Below, piece after piece: positions 34,494 to 46,229 of a DNA stretch of 64,000 nucleotides. Origin of the DNA: Entonaema liquescens (taxonomy: Eukaryota; Ascomycota; Sordariomycetes; Xylariales; Xylariaceae); assembly GCA_902805475.1 (NCBI GenBank), contig CADCSX010000023.1:1550001-1614000 (forward strand), given 5' to 3'. The first letter of the stretch is position 1; each line of letters opens with the position of its first letter. The position numbers and the translations under genes are program-made. The notes beneath the pieces were generated by a model. The model did no database searches. It saw only the letters and a program-made list of their open reading frames with translations, and was not told the origin of the DNA.

Positions 34494-35822
34494 CGATTCT
34501 AGCATGTTTACGGACATTTTTACTGACAATGTCAGTTGTCTGCGACGGCGTTGGGTGTTGAGAGCGGCGCCCATGACTGCTGCAGTTTGCTTTTTGTATA
34601 TACTCTAGGGCTGTACTTGATTGATATCGGCAATTGTTGCTCTCATGTTTCTTTTATTTCTCTTATCTTACCACTCATTTGCATTACGTACACCAAAATT
34701 TTTTTTTTTTTTAGCATGTCGGGATTCATCTACCAGGATGTCTTCGGATGTTTACGCATTTTTCCTTTCACATACAAATACTTATATCATCGGATTGCTT
34801 AGAAATTACCACAATTGCAAGATTTCTGCATGCAACAACAACAACAACAACAAAGCAGGAGGTTTACAGGGTGGTGCTGAACGGCTGGGGTTGGTTCACC
34901 GATGGCGCAGCAATGACTGTAGAGCAATACCCGATGAGTTCCCGATGAGTTGGCGGTTGACGATATCAACATTAACTGTTATTTGGCTGGAATCATGTTC
35001 CAATTTTCTTTATGTGTCAGTAAGGGATCCAGTGAGTACAGCGGTGCTTTTGTATATATACATATACGGACAATTAAATGTATGAATCATCATCGTCCAC
35101 GTTGTCAAGCATTTTGTTCCATTGCCAATGATCTACAATACCTACAATACGAGCGAATGTGCATTTGGCGTATGTAAATTGGTGTACATTAGTGGTATAT
35201 GTTGTATAAAATATGCAGTGGTCATTGCATGGCGTACCAAACATTTTCAGCGTATGGAACCCCCCCAAAGCTGTACCTAGGTTTAGTGATCCAACCTCCC
35301 CATATCACGCATGGCCGACCAAGTACATAAGCTGCAGCCCTTCTAATAATTCTTCACACGATTCTTTCCCTAAGCGGTTTACCAAAATCTCGACTTCGCT
35401 GAAAAAGGGTTTCTCATGGTGGTCCTTTAATTCTTTTGCGGTAATTGATGCTCGATTTGGGATTGTTAGCTCATCTCGCAGTTGGCCTAGTTGCCCGGTA
35501 GTTTCATGTACCTCCCCAGGTAGGTTAGTGTTGCTATCTAGGCTTATTTAACTTATTTAACTCATTTAACTCATTCGACTAACATCAGTTAGGTAAGATA
35601 CATTGGCGGGTAATTAGGCCTAGCTTTGCATGTGAGGACTCGGTTGCCCCCCCGACCCACTTGTAATTCCAGCTGGGGTAGCAACGGATTGGCTGCAGGT
35701 TCAGAATGTAAACAATCCACATTTCAGCTTTAAGTCTTCCTTTTTCGTAGCCTTCTTTTCTGACGAATCTTTTAGCTGTCAGACTTGCCTTCTCGAACCA
35801 CTCATCATAAGTCGTCGCCATT
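34494..35822. other. Intergenic region, no gene seen
   Basis: It holds the veA trailer (poly-T near 34700-34713), a short (CAA)n run near 34835-34852, a TACCTAGGT word near 35274, and the promoter of the next gene. Open frames at 34621-35085 and on the minus strand at 35585-36088 have no family features. Confidence 0.55.
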
Positions 35823-37349
35823 ATGGCCTTCGATATCTCTATCTCTAGGCCCTCAACACAAAATGGCGGCTCTCGTCCATCTACCTCGCGATTCGTCGAG
35901 GGGTCTATGAACGATAGAGTCAGCGCTGCACCACCAGCACAATTCCTTGACCCTAACCAGCTCAAGCAATACGAAAAGCAATTCTTCGCTGAGCCAGCTA
36001 TATTCCAACGAGAAGCACGCAAGACACGCCGCCCGTTCTCTGAGAGTAACCTATCTCCCCAAGCCAAGATCCAAGAGCACGTTATCAATCATAGGAAATC
36101 AACGGGCTTCTTTGGTCGAGTTCGAGATGCCTTAGGATGGAGCTCTTCCTCTTCCTCTTCCTCGTCCTCATCTTCCTCTCGGAGCAGTGGTAGCACGCAC
36201 AAGATGGAGCAAGTGAGAAAACATAAAAGTCTCCAGGAGCCCCTTCAGAGACAAACCCCTCCAGCACCAAAGCCGGAGCATCTTCGAGCTGCTAAATCCC
36301 ACTCTGAGATGTACAACATTCCGAACCTGCCTAACCTGGGCAACGGTAACATCCGCCCATCGCGGGAAGATGTCTTGGAATCGTACAACCAACTGATGGC
36401 GAGTGGATTCTTTCAAGCTCATGCCATACACTCCACCCGTCACGCTCCTCCGGGGAGCCGTGGTCGTGACCGATACTCTACGCCGGCCATGCCTACAATT
36501 CCAGGTTCTGGACCCTGCTCTCCACAACCTCCGCCGCGTACATCTTCTATCGACGCCACCAAGATCTTTAAGGCTGCTAGGATGCCTAATTCGCCACTAA
36601 GAACAAGCTTTCAAGGGCGAAGAATGGAAACACCGGAGCTAGAGGATGAGCCGGTGCATGTACTAGGCACCAATGATACTCGCCGTCCTACTCTCCGTAG
36701 CCGCAAACGCAGCAGATTAGATACCGAAGACCGAGCAAGCGTCGAGGCACCCGGAATGTCTACGTCATCGTCGTTTGTCGAACCGCTTAAGAGGGTGGCA
36801 AAGAAGTTACGCAAGATGCCGTCCCCGATTAAGGATTTGCAGATGTCAGACAATGTCTTCCAAATCCCGCCCTCGCCCACGACTTCGACCCGTGGTACGT
36901 CGTACCTAAAGGAGATAGCCGAGCGCATGCGATCGCCGTCTCCAGCGCCGATACCGGTACTAGTACCTCTAGAGGCGGCTGGCAGAAGAGTTGAACCAGC
37001 CGAGTCCCATTACCCTCGCAGGTCTCTCTCCAATGGCAGCCGTGATGGCGGTAGACTACGAAAGCGTGGCAAGTCATCATCTCTACGATCGCGGAATTCA
37101 TCGGCAGAATCTGAGAATTGGGAAGTTCTCGGAGACCGCTCGTCTATGGAAGATGTCCAACATGACGAAGTCGATGCATTTCCCCTACGAGCACGAGAGC
37201 TCAATCCTTTGAGCATCGTGCCCGATGTAAACCGTGGCATTCCTATGGTCCCGCGTATCCCAGACCAGTATAGCTACCACAAGCCCCGTGTCTATTATCG
37301 TCAAGATGAGAACATGGAGGCGAACTGCTTTTATGGAGAGGCGTTATAA
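35823..37349 (+). CDS. Hypothetical disordered protein, Ser/Pro/Arg-rich
   Basis: A single 508-residue frame with no intron. I do not recognise a family. Residues about 50-100 may be the most ordered part (FLDPNQLKQYEKQFFAEPAI and IQEHVINHRKSTGFFGRVRD). A run of Ser with few interruptions follows at about 107-120, from TCC/TCT repeats. The middle and C-terminal parts are rich in Ser, Pro and Arg, with basic clusters (RSRKRSR, KRVAKKLRK, RKRGKSSSLRSR) that would suit nuclear localisation, and many SP sites that kinases could use. The length, steady codon use and lack of stops support a real gene. The antisense frames over it are shadows. Function is unknown. Confidence 0.75.
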   Translation: MAFDISISRPSTQNGGSRPSTSRFVEGSMNDRVSAAPPAQFLDPNQLKQYEKQFFAEPAIFQREARKTRRPFSESNLSPQAKIQEHVINHRKSTGFFGRVRDALGWSSSSSSSSSSSSSRSSGSTHKMEQVRKHKSLQEPLQRQTPPAPKPEHLRAAKSHSEMYNIPNLPNLGNGNIRPSREDVLESYNQLMASGFFQAHAIHSTRHAPPGSRGRDRYSTPAMPTIPGSGPCSPQPPPRTSSIDATKIFKAARMPNSPLRTSFQGRRMETPELEDEPVHVLGTNDTRRPTLRSRKRSRLDTEDRASVEAPGMSTSSSFVEPLKRVAKKLRKMPSPIKDLQMSDNVFQIPPSPTTSTRGTSYLKEIAERMRSPSPAPIPVLVPLEAAGRRVEPAESHYPRRSLSNGSRDGGRLRKRGKSSSLRSRNSSAESENWEVLGDRSSMEDVQHDEVDAFPLRARELNPLSIVPDVNRGIPMVPRIPDQYSYHKPRVYYRQDENMEANCFYGEAL

Positions 37350-38869
37350 GGGTTTCGTTCCCAAAGACAAGACAACTGACCAAGCGGCAGAAGTGAAGCG
37401 GACACCACCACGATTTACGACTTTCTGGATCCGTTGTATGATGATTACGATTGATACGAGAAAGCACCAAAAAGCGATCACAGAACCATTATTGGGAAAT
37501 CGCGGCGTTTAATTCCTGTTCTGGGCGGATTATATTACGATTCTTTTTGTTTTTCCTTCTTGATGATGACGAAAAGATATACTCCTGATTATGATGAGAT
37601 TACGACCTTTTCCTTCTTGATTTCCCCTCCTGTTTCCTCCATTACATACCACCAACAATACCTACGTTCCGGCATTCGAATGGAAAACTGGCGATGGATA
37701 TACCTCTTTTGCGAATGAGATCGACTTGATACATTTTCGGCATTATACATTAGTGCGACAACTACAAAAAAAGAAAAATAAGAAAAAACTTCCTTTCAGG
37801 CGACGGGCATAGTTAAAAAGTACGGAGACGAACAACTAACTATCATAGTGTTCCTCGGACTCTCCCCTGGATTTGTTTATTGGTACGAAAGCAAACCAAC
37901 GGCTTGCAACGGAACGGATTGCAAAAAAAAAAAAAAAAAAGAAAAGAAAACTTGTAATAATATTAGGGTCAAGGGCTTTTTTCCTCTTAGCTTTTTTTTG
38001 AAAGAAAACCAGCTAATTACGGCTGTGATGATGATACGGAATGAAATTACTTTTCGGAATGAATGAATTGTTCATAACTTAGTTTAGCATAACCTCGTGT
38101 GCCTCCTTACTCATATTGTATGAGGCTACGTGAATAAAGACTTGTCTATAGTACTTAATTCTGCTTGTTGATGATGTGTTATTTGTGCTTTGTTGATGTT
38201 GAGATGTTGAAGACTGATTAGTCTCAGATACGAAGATAGTAATTCATAATGATACATGGAAGCTCACCCGCTCTCATACGATTTGATACAATTTCAAGTA
38301 AATCACGAAGACATAAACCATTCTTGTAGTTAATAAGCTCTATTCTGAGCGATAATCTACGCATATTAACGAGGCACCCAACCTAACTATACCTATCTAT
38401 ATAGTAAGGGTAACACGGGGCCGAAGCTCGTCAACTAAACTACTACTAGGGCTGCGTATCGTGCGGCGAGCGCGCCACACGGGCTCGCGACGGAGACAGA
38501 GAAATGATGATGGGGGGAAGAGATAAAGAAGCCGTCGAGCCCCTTTCTTGCCGCGGCCGAAGAATCCAGTCCGTCCATACACATCCCGTAACCGTTAACC
38601 GCCCCCCCTTTGCTTTGCCGCAACCACCTGTTCCGAACTCCTAAAACATGCAAACGGGTGTCCGTATCGTATGAAAAACACGTCTCTTCGGAAAGTAATA
38701 AAGGAGAAGAAAAAAACGAGAAAAAAACAACGGAAAGCGGGTTGCTCTGAGATAAATGCCCCGCCGGTTCTCGTGGTATCATTGCCGTCTTTGCCTGAAT
38801 GATGTAGTAATGAAAATAGTGTTACAGTGCGGATGATGAGTGGAAAAATCATAAAACACCGCAATTCCT
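37350..38869. other. Convergent 3' region between two genes
   Basis: The hypothetical gene on the left and the bifunctional kinase gene on the right end towards each other here. An A18 run lies at about 37923-37940. The minus-strand frames between 38397 and 38864 are not supported. Confidence 0.55.
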
Positions 38870-41685
38870 TTATGCGCTACGGTCAACTGTTCTCGAGGGT
38901 CTGTAGTTGGGGATTTCGTCGAACCAACCCTGTTCTTCGTTGTACTTGTACGCGTGAAACTCGATGCCGTATGGTTTAGGCTCGATAGCATAAAGCATGC
39001 CAAGTGGCATGTCTAGGTCTGCAATGTCGTCCCTGGTGAGGTCCATGAAGTACGCCATTAGGACACGACAGACGGAGCGGTGTCCGATGATCATAATGTG
39101 GTCCTTGATCCGCTCAATCTCTCGCACCATATCCCGGAGACGACTAATAACCTGGAGATAGCCTTCACCTCCAACGCCGGGGTAGACATATTGAAGCTTG
39201 TCCATTTGGCGTTTCGTATATTCATCCGTATGAGTACGAGCAATGTCCTCATATGTTAAACCCTCAAACTTGCCAGCATTGAGCTCGTTGAGCATCTCCC
39301 AATTCTTGACGTCATAGTCGTCGTCTGCTTCGAAGTGCTGAGCCGTCTGTATACTACGTGTCAACATTGATGTCCACACGCAGAAATTCTTCTCGTCGAG
39401 TTCGCGGTTCATGTCAGGGTAAGGTGGTGACTGGTCTCCAGGTACAGGTGGGAATGATGCTTGCGCAATCTTGTTCTTCTGCTGTACCAACCATTCCTGA
39501 CGCTTCTGCGTGACGAATTTGTACAGACAGGCACTATAATAGTGCCCACGGTCAGTCAGTTCGGAATTGCCTCCAATCTTGCCTAGTTTGTTATCCGTAG
39601 ATTGGCCATGGCGGGTGATCCATATCTGTCTCGGCGACAAGTTGAAGGAAGAGAGATAGTTAGCAATACCACTGCTGAGGAACCCGCCCAGCCCGTAATG
39701 GGTAAGCTTCTTGCCAACATCTGTCATCTGCACTCCGAGTTAGTAGGCCAAATAAGATATAATATGATTTTTCTCCTTACCTTAATGTACTGCATCTCGT
39801 GCTCTTCCTCATAATCTCCTAAGGGTACATAAGCACTTTCGTAGGCCTTCACGCGCTCCTTGAAATCTGCCAACGATTTCACAGGATCTTTGTCCTTATA
39901 ATCGGGGCCGGAGAGTTTTAGGCGCATGTTGGCTTCTAGAAGTTGAGGATTCTTGCAGACGCTCTCAATAAATAGAATGCCTAACTGGGGCTCCCTAGCT
40001 TTGATGTGGTCGAAGAGTCTCTGTCTACGTTGAATCGTGCTGTTTGTAGCATCGAGAATTCCAACCGAACCTCCGCCGCTGATCAAGTAATCCAGCAACT
40101 CGTTTAGGGTGTCAATGGCGATCTCCTCTCTTAGCTTGGATGCTTGCTCGTTGTTGGGGTCGAAGAATTTAGCGGATTGGTCCATAGTCTTTGGGGCGGG
40201 GTCATCTTGATCCTGAGAGGATGACGTTTTCCGAGCCGGAGAATCAGCTGGTGGCTGAGCACCGTTAACCAAAATTGTCGTGGAAGGGGTTGGCAAATCC
40301 ATAGAATTTTCTTTGCGATGCATGGTTGGCGAACTTACAGCCGCGACACGTCTTCGATTTCCTACGTTGAAAATCCGAGTATTATGTTGTTGCCAAGAGA
40401 GATATCTCCGAAGCTTCTTTGTAATATATGATTTGCCCCTAGCTGGGAGACCAACCATAATGATGACAAGTTTGGCAGCAACATCTCGATCAGCAATTCT
40501 TCCATCAGGAGAAACAAGCGATCGGGTCATTCCAGGAATACTGAGGGTTGTTGCATGGGGTCGTACGCGAGGAGTTTGGGAACCCGAGTTCTGTCGCACA
40601 GGAGGACTATCCCAGTAAGTTAAGTTAGTATTAGAGCATTCAGAGTAAAGCATGGCAAAACTTACATTCGTGGCGATGCTGGAGCAGTAGAGGAGATACT
40701 CTTAGTGTAGGGAGAATCGTTAGACGAAGGCGCATGATACTCGTGAAAGGCGCCTCCGCTAGGCCCTTCATTCAGGGCTCTGAGCGCGCTAGCCAGGGAC
40801 GAGGGATGCGCTGAGGGGTGCGCAACTGGACCGAGACTAACATGAGGAAGGTTGTGAAGCGTAGGTGGAGCAAGTCCATTTTGCATAGGTGTGCCTTTGT
40901 GTGATTGTGCAGGACTGTCACTATTCAGGGAAGTAGGCGTGGGTGGTGATGCAGAGGCGCCATCTCTCGAGATAGTAGCCAGGGCGACGTCCAAGTTTGT
41001 AGTAGAAGGGTTAGACTCGGTCGTAATAATTTGCTCTGGTGGTGTGGGTATAGACCGAGGGATTGCTGAGTTGTGCGAAACTTGACGCTGGTGCTGATTG
41101 TTCATCGCCGCTCGAGCAAGCGATGATTGTTGCGATTGAGATGGTCTTCGTGCGGGTTTGCGATCTAAAGGAGAAGAAGGACGTAGTTGATTTAGTAAAT
41201 GAAACAAAATATAACCGATTATCGGGGCACCGAATTTGGAACGCCAAGTAATGGAATGCAGCAGCAGTGCTATTTATGCAGTCTTTGCAATTTTAATGGT
41301 AGCAGGGATTAAAAAGGGAATTTGAGGTGGGATGATGTGACAGGTGCTTGACGTGTGTTTTTTTAAATACGGATGATGACCAGAAAGAATAGAAAAGAAA
41401 GTTAAAAGAGGGTACTTGCACAGTTAGGTTGGGAAATAAGTCAATGTAATGTTAAGTGTAGAAAATCATGGTGCTTTTTTTGGGTTGTCGAAAGTACATA
41501 GTAGTGAAGTAGTGAAGTAGTGAAGTAGTGAAGTAGTGAAGTAGTGAAGTAGTAAAGTAGTAAAGTATTGAAGACGTACCTTCTTGGGAGCCAAGAGAAT
41601 ATTGGTGCGCCGTAGAATTGCTGCTGCAGTCAAACGGCGCAACCTCAAAAGGGCCAATTCCCTTTACGTGAAGACGGGGTGTCAT
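38870..41685 (-). CDS. 6-phosphofructo-2-kinase / fructose-2,6-bisphosphatase
   Basis: Four exons on the minus strand (41685-41580, 41164-40666, 40606-39781, 39727-38870) give about 762 residues. After a disordered Ser/Pro-rich N-terminal third, the kinase domain starts near residue 240 (AAKLVIIMVGLPARGKSYI; Walker A is GLPARGKS). A fungal insertion of about 60 residues follows (VGNRRRVAAVSS to AKFFDPNN), then the motifs ILDATNSTIQRR and IESVCKNPQLLEAN. The bisphosphatase domain begins WITRHGQSTDN near residue 515, and has ELNAGKFEGLTYEDI and the second catalytic His in IIGHRSVCRVL. Both phosphatase His are present, unlike yeast Pfk26, whose equivalent His is Ser. The enzyme makes and removes fructose-2,6-bisphosphate, a regulator of glycolysis and gluconeogenesis. 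The first exon (MTPRLHVKGIGPFEVAPFD) is inferred: the acceptor at 41165 is strong (CTCCTTTAG), and without it there is no ATG until residue 61. Confidence 0.88.
41501..41572. repeat. 8-bp tandem array GTAGTGAA, nine units
   Basis: Six perfect units are followed by two GTAGTAAA and one GTATTGAA. The array lies inside the proposed 415-bp first intron of the kinase/phosphatase gene, ending just before its donor site. In that frame it would read as repeated TTSLLHYF, which is not a protein domain. Confidence 0.9.
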
Positions 41686-43070
41686 AGTTTCCAACCTTCC
41701 CGGTGTCTTGCTTCCGGACTTTTCAGGGTCTTAACCTTAGCTGGTTTAAGGTTTTTTAGCGTAGATTGCTAGTGCAGGACAGTACAATACCAAGAGATAC
41801 AGTACCGTCCAATATAAGAGAAAGGAGGGTGGGAGCCTGCGAGATCGGCAAATCGGATCAGTAGTGCTGGAACAAAGTGTAATTGTGCAGTAGGCCGCTG
41901 CACACCCCCCCGAAACGCCCCAAAAAGGACACTGGGCTTGCCAATTGAGAGGAACTGCTGACCGTCGTACCCGTCTTGTCGGTTCTCTGGCACTGCACTA
42001 ACAGGTCGCTTAATGTTTTTCGGTACTTGAGGAAAAAATAAAAATAAAAATAAAAAATAAACTGATAGAAGAATATTTGATAAAATATTCGTACGTTCGT
42101 ACGTATCAGTTGCCTCACGTCATTCCCCAAATGGGTCCGATAAAGAACTGCAAGTCGTACCAATACACGTGCGACGACGTAAGAATAGATACGATTGAAT
42201 GAAACAGTATCCAAGATCGATGACGGTATAAAATAAAAAAATAAAAAATAAAAAGGCAAGGGTGAAGGTGAAGAAGACCGAGAATAGAGCGACCGAGGTA
42301 ACCGACGTGGTTAATAATTTATTTTTTTCTCTTTCAATCTTCTCAAGCCTCGTTCTAATCTTCTGATATCACCTTTTTTTTTCCTGTCAGAGAAAGAAGC
42401 GAATGGAAATAGTGGCTCCCTCTCCTCTATCTGTGGGTCGACAAGGTCGATTGAAGTCGATTGAGGTGGGCGCAAGTGGGCTGTTGTGGATTTTATGATG
42501 TCGTTCTAAGACTGACTTGTACTGACTTGTTTCTAGCGGTTGCGGCGTTGCCTGATGTCCTAACGTTCTGACGTTCTGACGTTAACACGTCTTTTGCGAG
42601 TCGTCGTAATATGTGTGGTAGGGCTCTGTTTGTCGACCATGGGGCTGCGCTCAACAGTTGGTCCAGTTTTACCCTTGGCAGACCTCTACGATATGAGGCC
42701 AAGACAAGCTGTGCTAATGAGGCTGGAAATCAAATAACTTTTTCACTTCCAAGATGGATAAGCCCAGGGGCTTAGCTTCTTGGTCGGGACGGTAGCCTTT
42801 TATTTGTGTTCCTGCTTCTTAGGTTTGATGGCTGAGACGGAGACGGACTTAAGACCACTTGAAAGTTTGATAGGGTATAATAGAAAAAGGTTACAGTTGA
42901 ACCCATGCCCTAGTGTTCGGATGCTTTGATAGGTAGTGCTCGAACTCAAACTAAGAGTCAAAGCTAGACTGAATAGGTAGGCACTTAAGCAGTAGTCGTC
43001 AACTTACGGAAGTTCAATTTGCAAAGCCAGTGGGGGGGGGGAGAAGAGGACCATTGTATAGGAAATTTCT

Positions 43071-43114
43071 GTGTGTAAGTGTGTAAGTGTGTAAGTGTGT
43101 AAGTGTATAAGTGT
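43071..43114. repeat. 8-bp tandem array GTGTGTAA
   Basis: About five units in head-to-tail order, the last changed to GTGTATAA. It is in noncoding DNA, with no evident role. Confidence 0.85.
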
Positions 43115-44885
43115 CCCGTACAAATCAGGTGAACAAAGTATGTAATCTTTCTAATAAACCGCGCATTCATAATCATCCACCTCAACCATAAATTTGATGA
43201 ATAGATATACCTATTACTATGAAAAGCAATCATATCCGCTTAGACCATTTATTATTGGTTCCTTGAGTTCTGCGACCGGAAGAGGCTTTTAGGATGTGTG
43301 CCATGTAAGTGCTATTCCTACTGATTCGCTGACAGTGAATCCCAGGTGGTGTCTAAATACCTGCAACGTAATTATCGCGCAACGGGGATTACACATACCA
43401 AGCTGTTTCGTGAAGGTGAAAGTGTAAGAGAGCGAAAACCGGCGAGTTGCTCGCTGTATTTCCTCATCAAGTCTCGGATTTGTTTGTCCTAGTCCCCTTG
43501 TACTTATCACCCACCCAACACAACTCCGAACTTGGCGATATCTCTCAACTTATCCCAATTCCCAAGTTAAATTTTTATTGTCTTCACCTCGGCGCCGAGA
43601 CGGGCGTAGGCATATAGCTAACGCAATACCACGGTAGAACTTCATCCTCATACGTAGGATGAGAGATTTACCGGAGATCCGTCTTGGCGAAGGTTTCTTT
43701 TTTGGGGGGTTCGATACTTAGAAGATGATATAAGAGATTGACCGGACAATGAATCACTCCCCGACCAACCCCCCAGGGGGGCTGAAAACAGATACCCCAA
43801 TATTTCCCCAAGGAACGCCTATCAAGCCTGTGGCCAAACCCCTCACGATCTGAGATCAGCGTACTCCTAAGATCCAATAGTCGTGGGGTTGACGTTCTAA
43901 AACTGGGTCGCACTTTGTTGAACAGCATTTGCAATCTACAACTTTAGTATGGGCTCGCGTGTATGCAATATCATAAAGGTCAGAGACTGTTACCTTGGCC
44001 CGCCTATAAACGTAGTCACATGGTTGGGACGGTTACATATTACATCTATTGTGTTCATCGCGTTCATCGCGTTCATACCCCCGAGGTGTCAGGCCGACGA
44101 CATACTGTAACGTAAAGCTGGGGAAACGATGCTGACCATGTAGCTCTGCAGCCTGCGGTTTGGCTAGACTGGTCAATGATATATTTCTGAGCTATTAAGT
44201 AAGTGGATAAGTATATGCGGACATCTTCCAATAAATACCTCACAAAAGCCCCTTTAGAGAATCACGAGCCCACGTGCCGGATCAGAAGCGCAACATTCGT
44301 GGGGAAATAGGGGGGGAAAGAAAGTAGATAAGGGTGTAGGCTTGCTTGGAATGTAACGTACTCACGTAGACCTACTATGTAAGCCGTCCCAACCATCAGC
44401 CTCGTAGTAGTAGATCGAATCTAGCATCCCTGGCGTTGGAAACCCCACGGGAGTGTACTCTTACCCCAATGGTAAGAAAGGGCTTGCGTAAGCATAGTAG
44501 AGGTATAGTAGTTAATTGTGATATGTCGAATAGAAGAGATAGGAGTAATAAAAGTATAAGCGTTAAAGAGTTGAGGATCTTTGATGGCGTTTGGAGTCTA
44601 ACCATGCCTAACCATTCTCAACCCATCAAACTCACCTGAGTAAAACACCATGGCATCATCGTACAATATGATCTCTAAACTGTCATGCTATAGTTGGGCT
44701 CATCATCGTTGCCAGACTTTTATCTCCACATCATAAATTTGAGTATTCGACATGCCATGCTCGTCTGATGATTTTTTTTTTCTTTAGAGTCGGCCCTAAT
44801 CTTCACGCTATCAAATACGTGTGCAAAAGATGAGGCTCCAGAGCTTGGGCTTCTAGATGCCAAGTTTATAGGCCGTACCCATGAC

Positions 44886-45160
44886 ATACACCTCTGCCAA
44901 GATGGTAAACGTTAGAGGCTCCACCATCCTATACACAATCGTAGGTAGTTACTAGGGTGTTTTATATGGGAAATCCTTTGCTTGTTAGGTACTTACTGAT
45001 CTAAAATCTTTAAGATATTTTTCTTCGCACGAGCTATAACACCAAGGTATTACGTACCTCCCTTATAAAAATTGACTTGTAAGTTACCTGCGGAACGTAC
45101 TCGTTAATAAAGTATGGAACAGTGGAGCCTCTAACGTTTACCATCCTGGCAGAGGTGTAT
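44886..45160. mobile_element. Small inverted-repeat element (MITE-like), 275 bp
   Basis: The 39 bases at 44886-44924 (starting ATACACCTCTGCCAAGATGG) are the inverted repeat of 45122-45160, with one mismatch. The inside is A+T-leaning and noncoding. Size and arms fit a MITE or a hairpin-forming repeat. I could not define a target duplication beyond the arms. A noncoding RNA hairpin is another possibility. Confidence 0.6.
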
Positions 45161-46229
45161 AGGTGTAGGTGTGTATGCTAACACAAGCACCAGGCAAGGG
45201 GTTCAGACCAATAATAAAAAGAAGACTTAAATTGAATTCCGATTGGTCTTTATGTCGTACCAAAGACGTTAAGAGTAACTGAGAAAGATTGACCAATCAT
45301 ACGACTACATATGTTGTCATTATGCAGCAGCATATATTTTATATATTATGTTACCTAGCGCTCCCATAGTGTGGCACATTGATCTGACATTCTTTGAGGT
45401 ACCTACATGCGGGTTGTCTTCATTCAATGTTGAGTCAACCCCTTTTGCTTGTACCAAAAGGCAGCGTAGCTTTGAAGCCTAAAATGTTCTATGCGTAAGG
45501 CTAAATTTACTTATATTAGGTTAGGTACTAGGTTAAAGGTTAAAGGTAGGTAGGACCCTGAAATATGTAAAGTCACTATCGATAAACCCCACCAAGAAAT
45601 TTCCATCTCTGTAGGCAGGTACGACGGACCTTCCCTCATGAAGTAGATCAACCCGTGCCTGCGCGGGTTCAACAACTTTAACTTATCGCCTACTTTCCAG
45701 ACCAAAATCCAAAACAGCAAAGCAACTACAAATTCCTTCAGCCCTTACGGTGCAACAAACCGACGTAGCCTAATACATATCACTTTAGGCTTGATAGAAA
45801 CTGCGACGGCTCGAAATCGGGCAGCACTTTTCGATCGACCTGGGAATCGCGTCGTTCTTAGCTTCCTCGATCTAGAAACGAATCAGTCTTGACTATTTCC
45901 CTTGAGCGCAACCTATGCCTCTTCGCCAGTCTATGCATTCTCCGACTTTCCAGCACAATGCTGAGATCTCTCACATCGACACCAGTTTTGATCAATTCTC
46001 TCGTTTAATCTGACCCTACTGGATCCATAGATTCTTTGGATTTCGGTCGGCCATCGCTTTAGTTACTACAACAACGTCGCAACCCTTAACAAAATTGCCT
46101 GTTGTCTACCTCGACACCAATCTTTTTCCTACCTCAAGATTTGCCCTTCTAATAGGCAACCGCCCTTCTATACTCCAGCTCAGCTTGGCACCTAAGCAAA
46201 CTTGACGCCTTGTCTCGGGGGTTACCGCT

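Larger units (their letters stand above)
41686..46229. other. 4.5 kb intergenic region
   Basis: No gene is supported. It holds the promoter of the kinase/phosphatase gene, a GTGTGTAA 8-bp array (43071-43114), a GTTCATCGC triple (44053-44077), an inverted-repeat element (44886-45160), and the promoter and leader of tad3. Short open frames here lack family character. Confidence 0.5.

Noticed and set aside
35585..36088. 167-codon minus-strand frame over the start of the hypothetical gene
   Set aside because: It is a shadow opposite the better-supported plus-strand frame at 35823-37349.
41501..41572. Regular repeats considered as a CRISPR array
   Set aside because: Units are 8 bp with no spacers, in a fungal genome; this is a simple minisatellite.
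41452..41694. Overlapping frames with repeated LLHYFTTS
   Set aside because: The repeat is the 8-bp array inside a likely intron. Only the part before 41580 is kept, as the first exon of the kinase/phosphatase gene.
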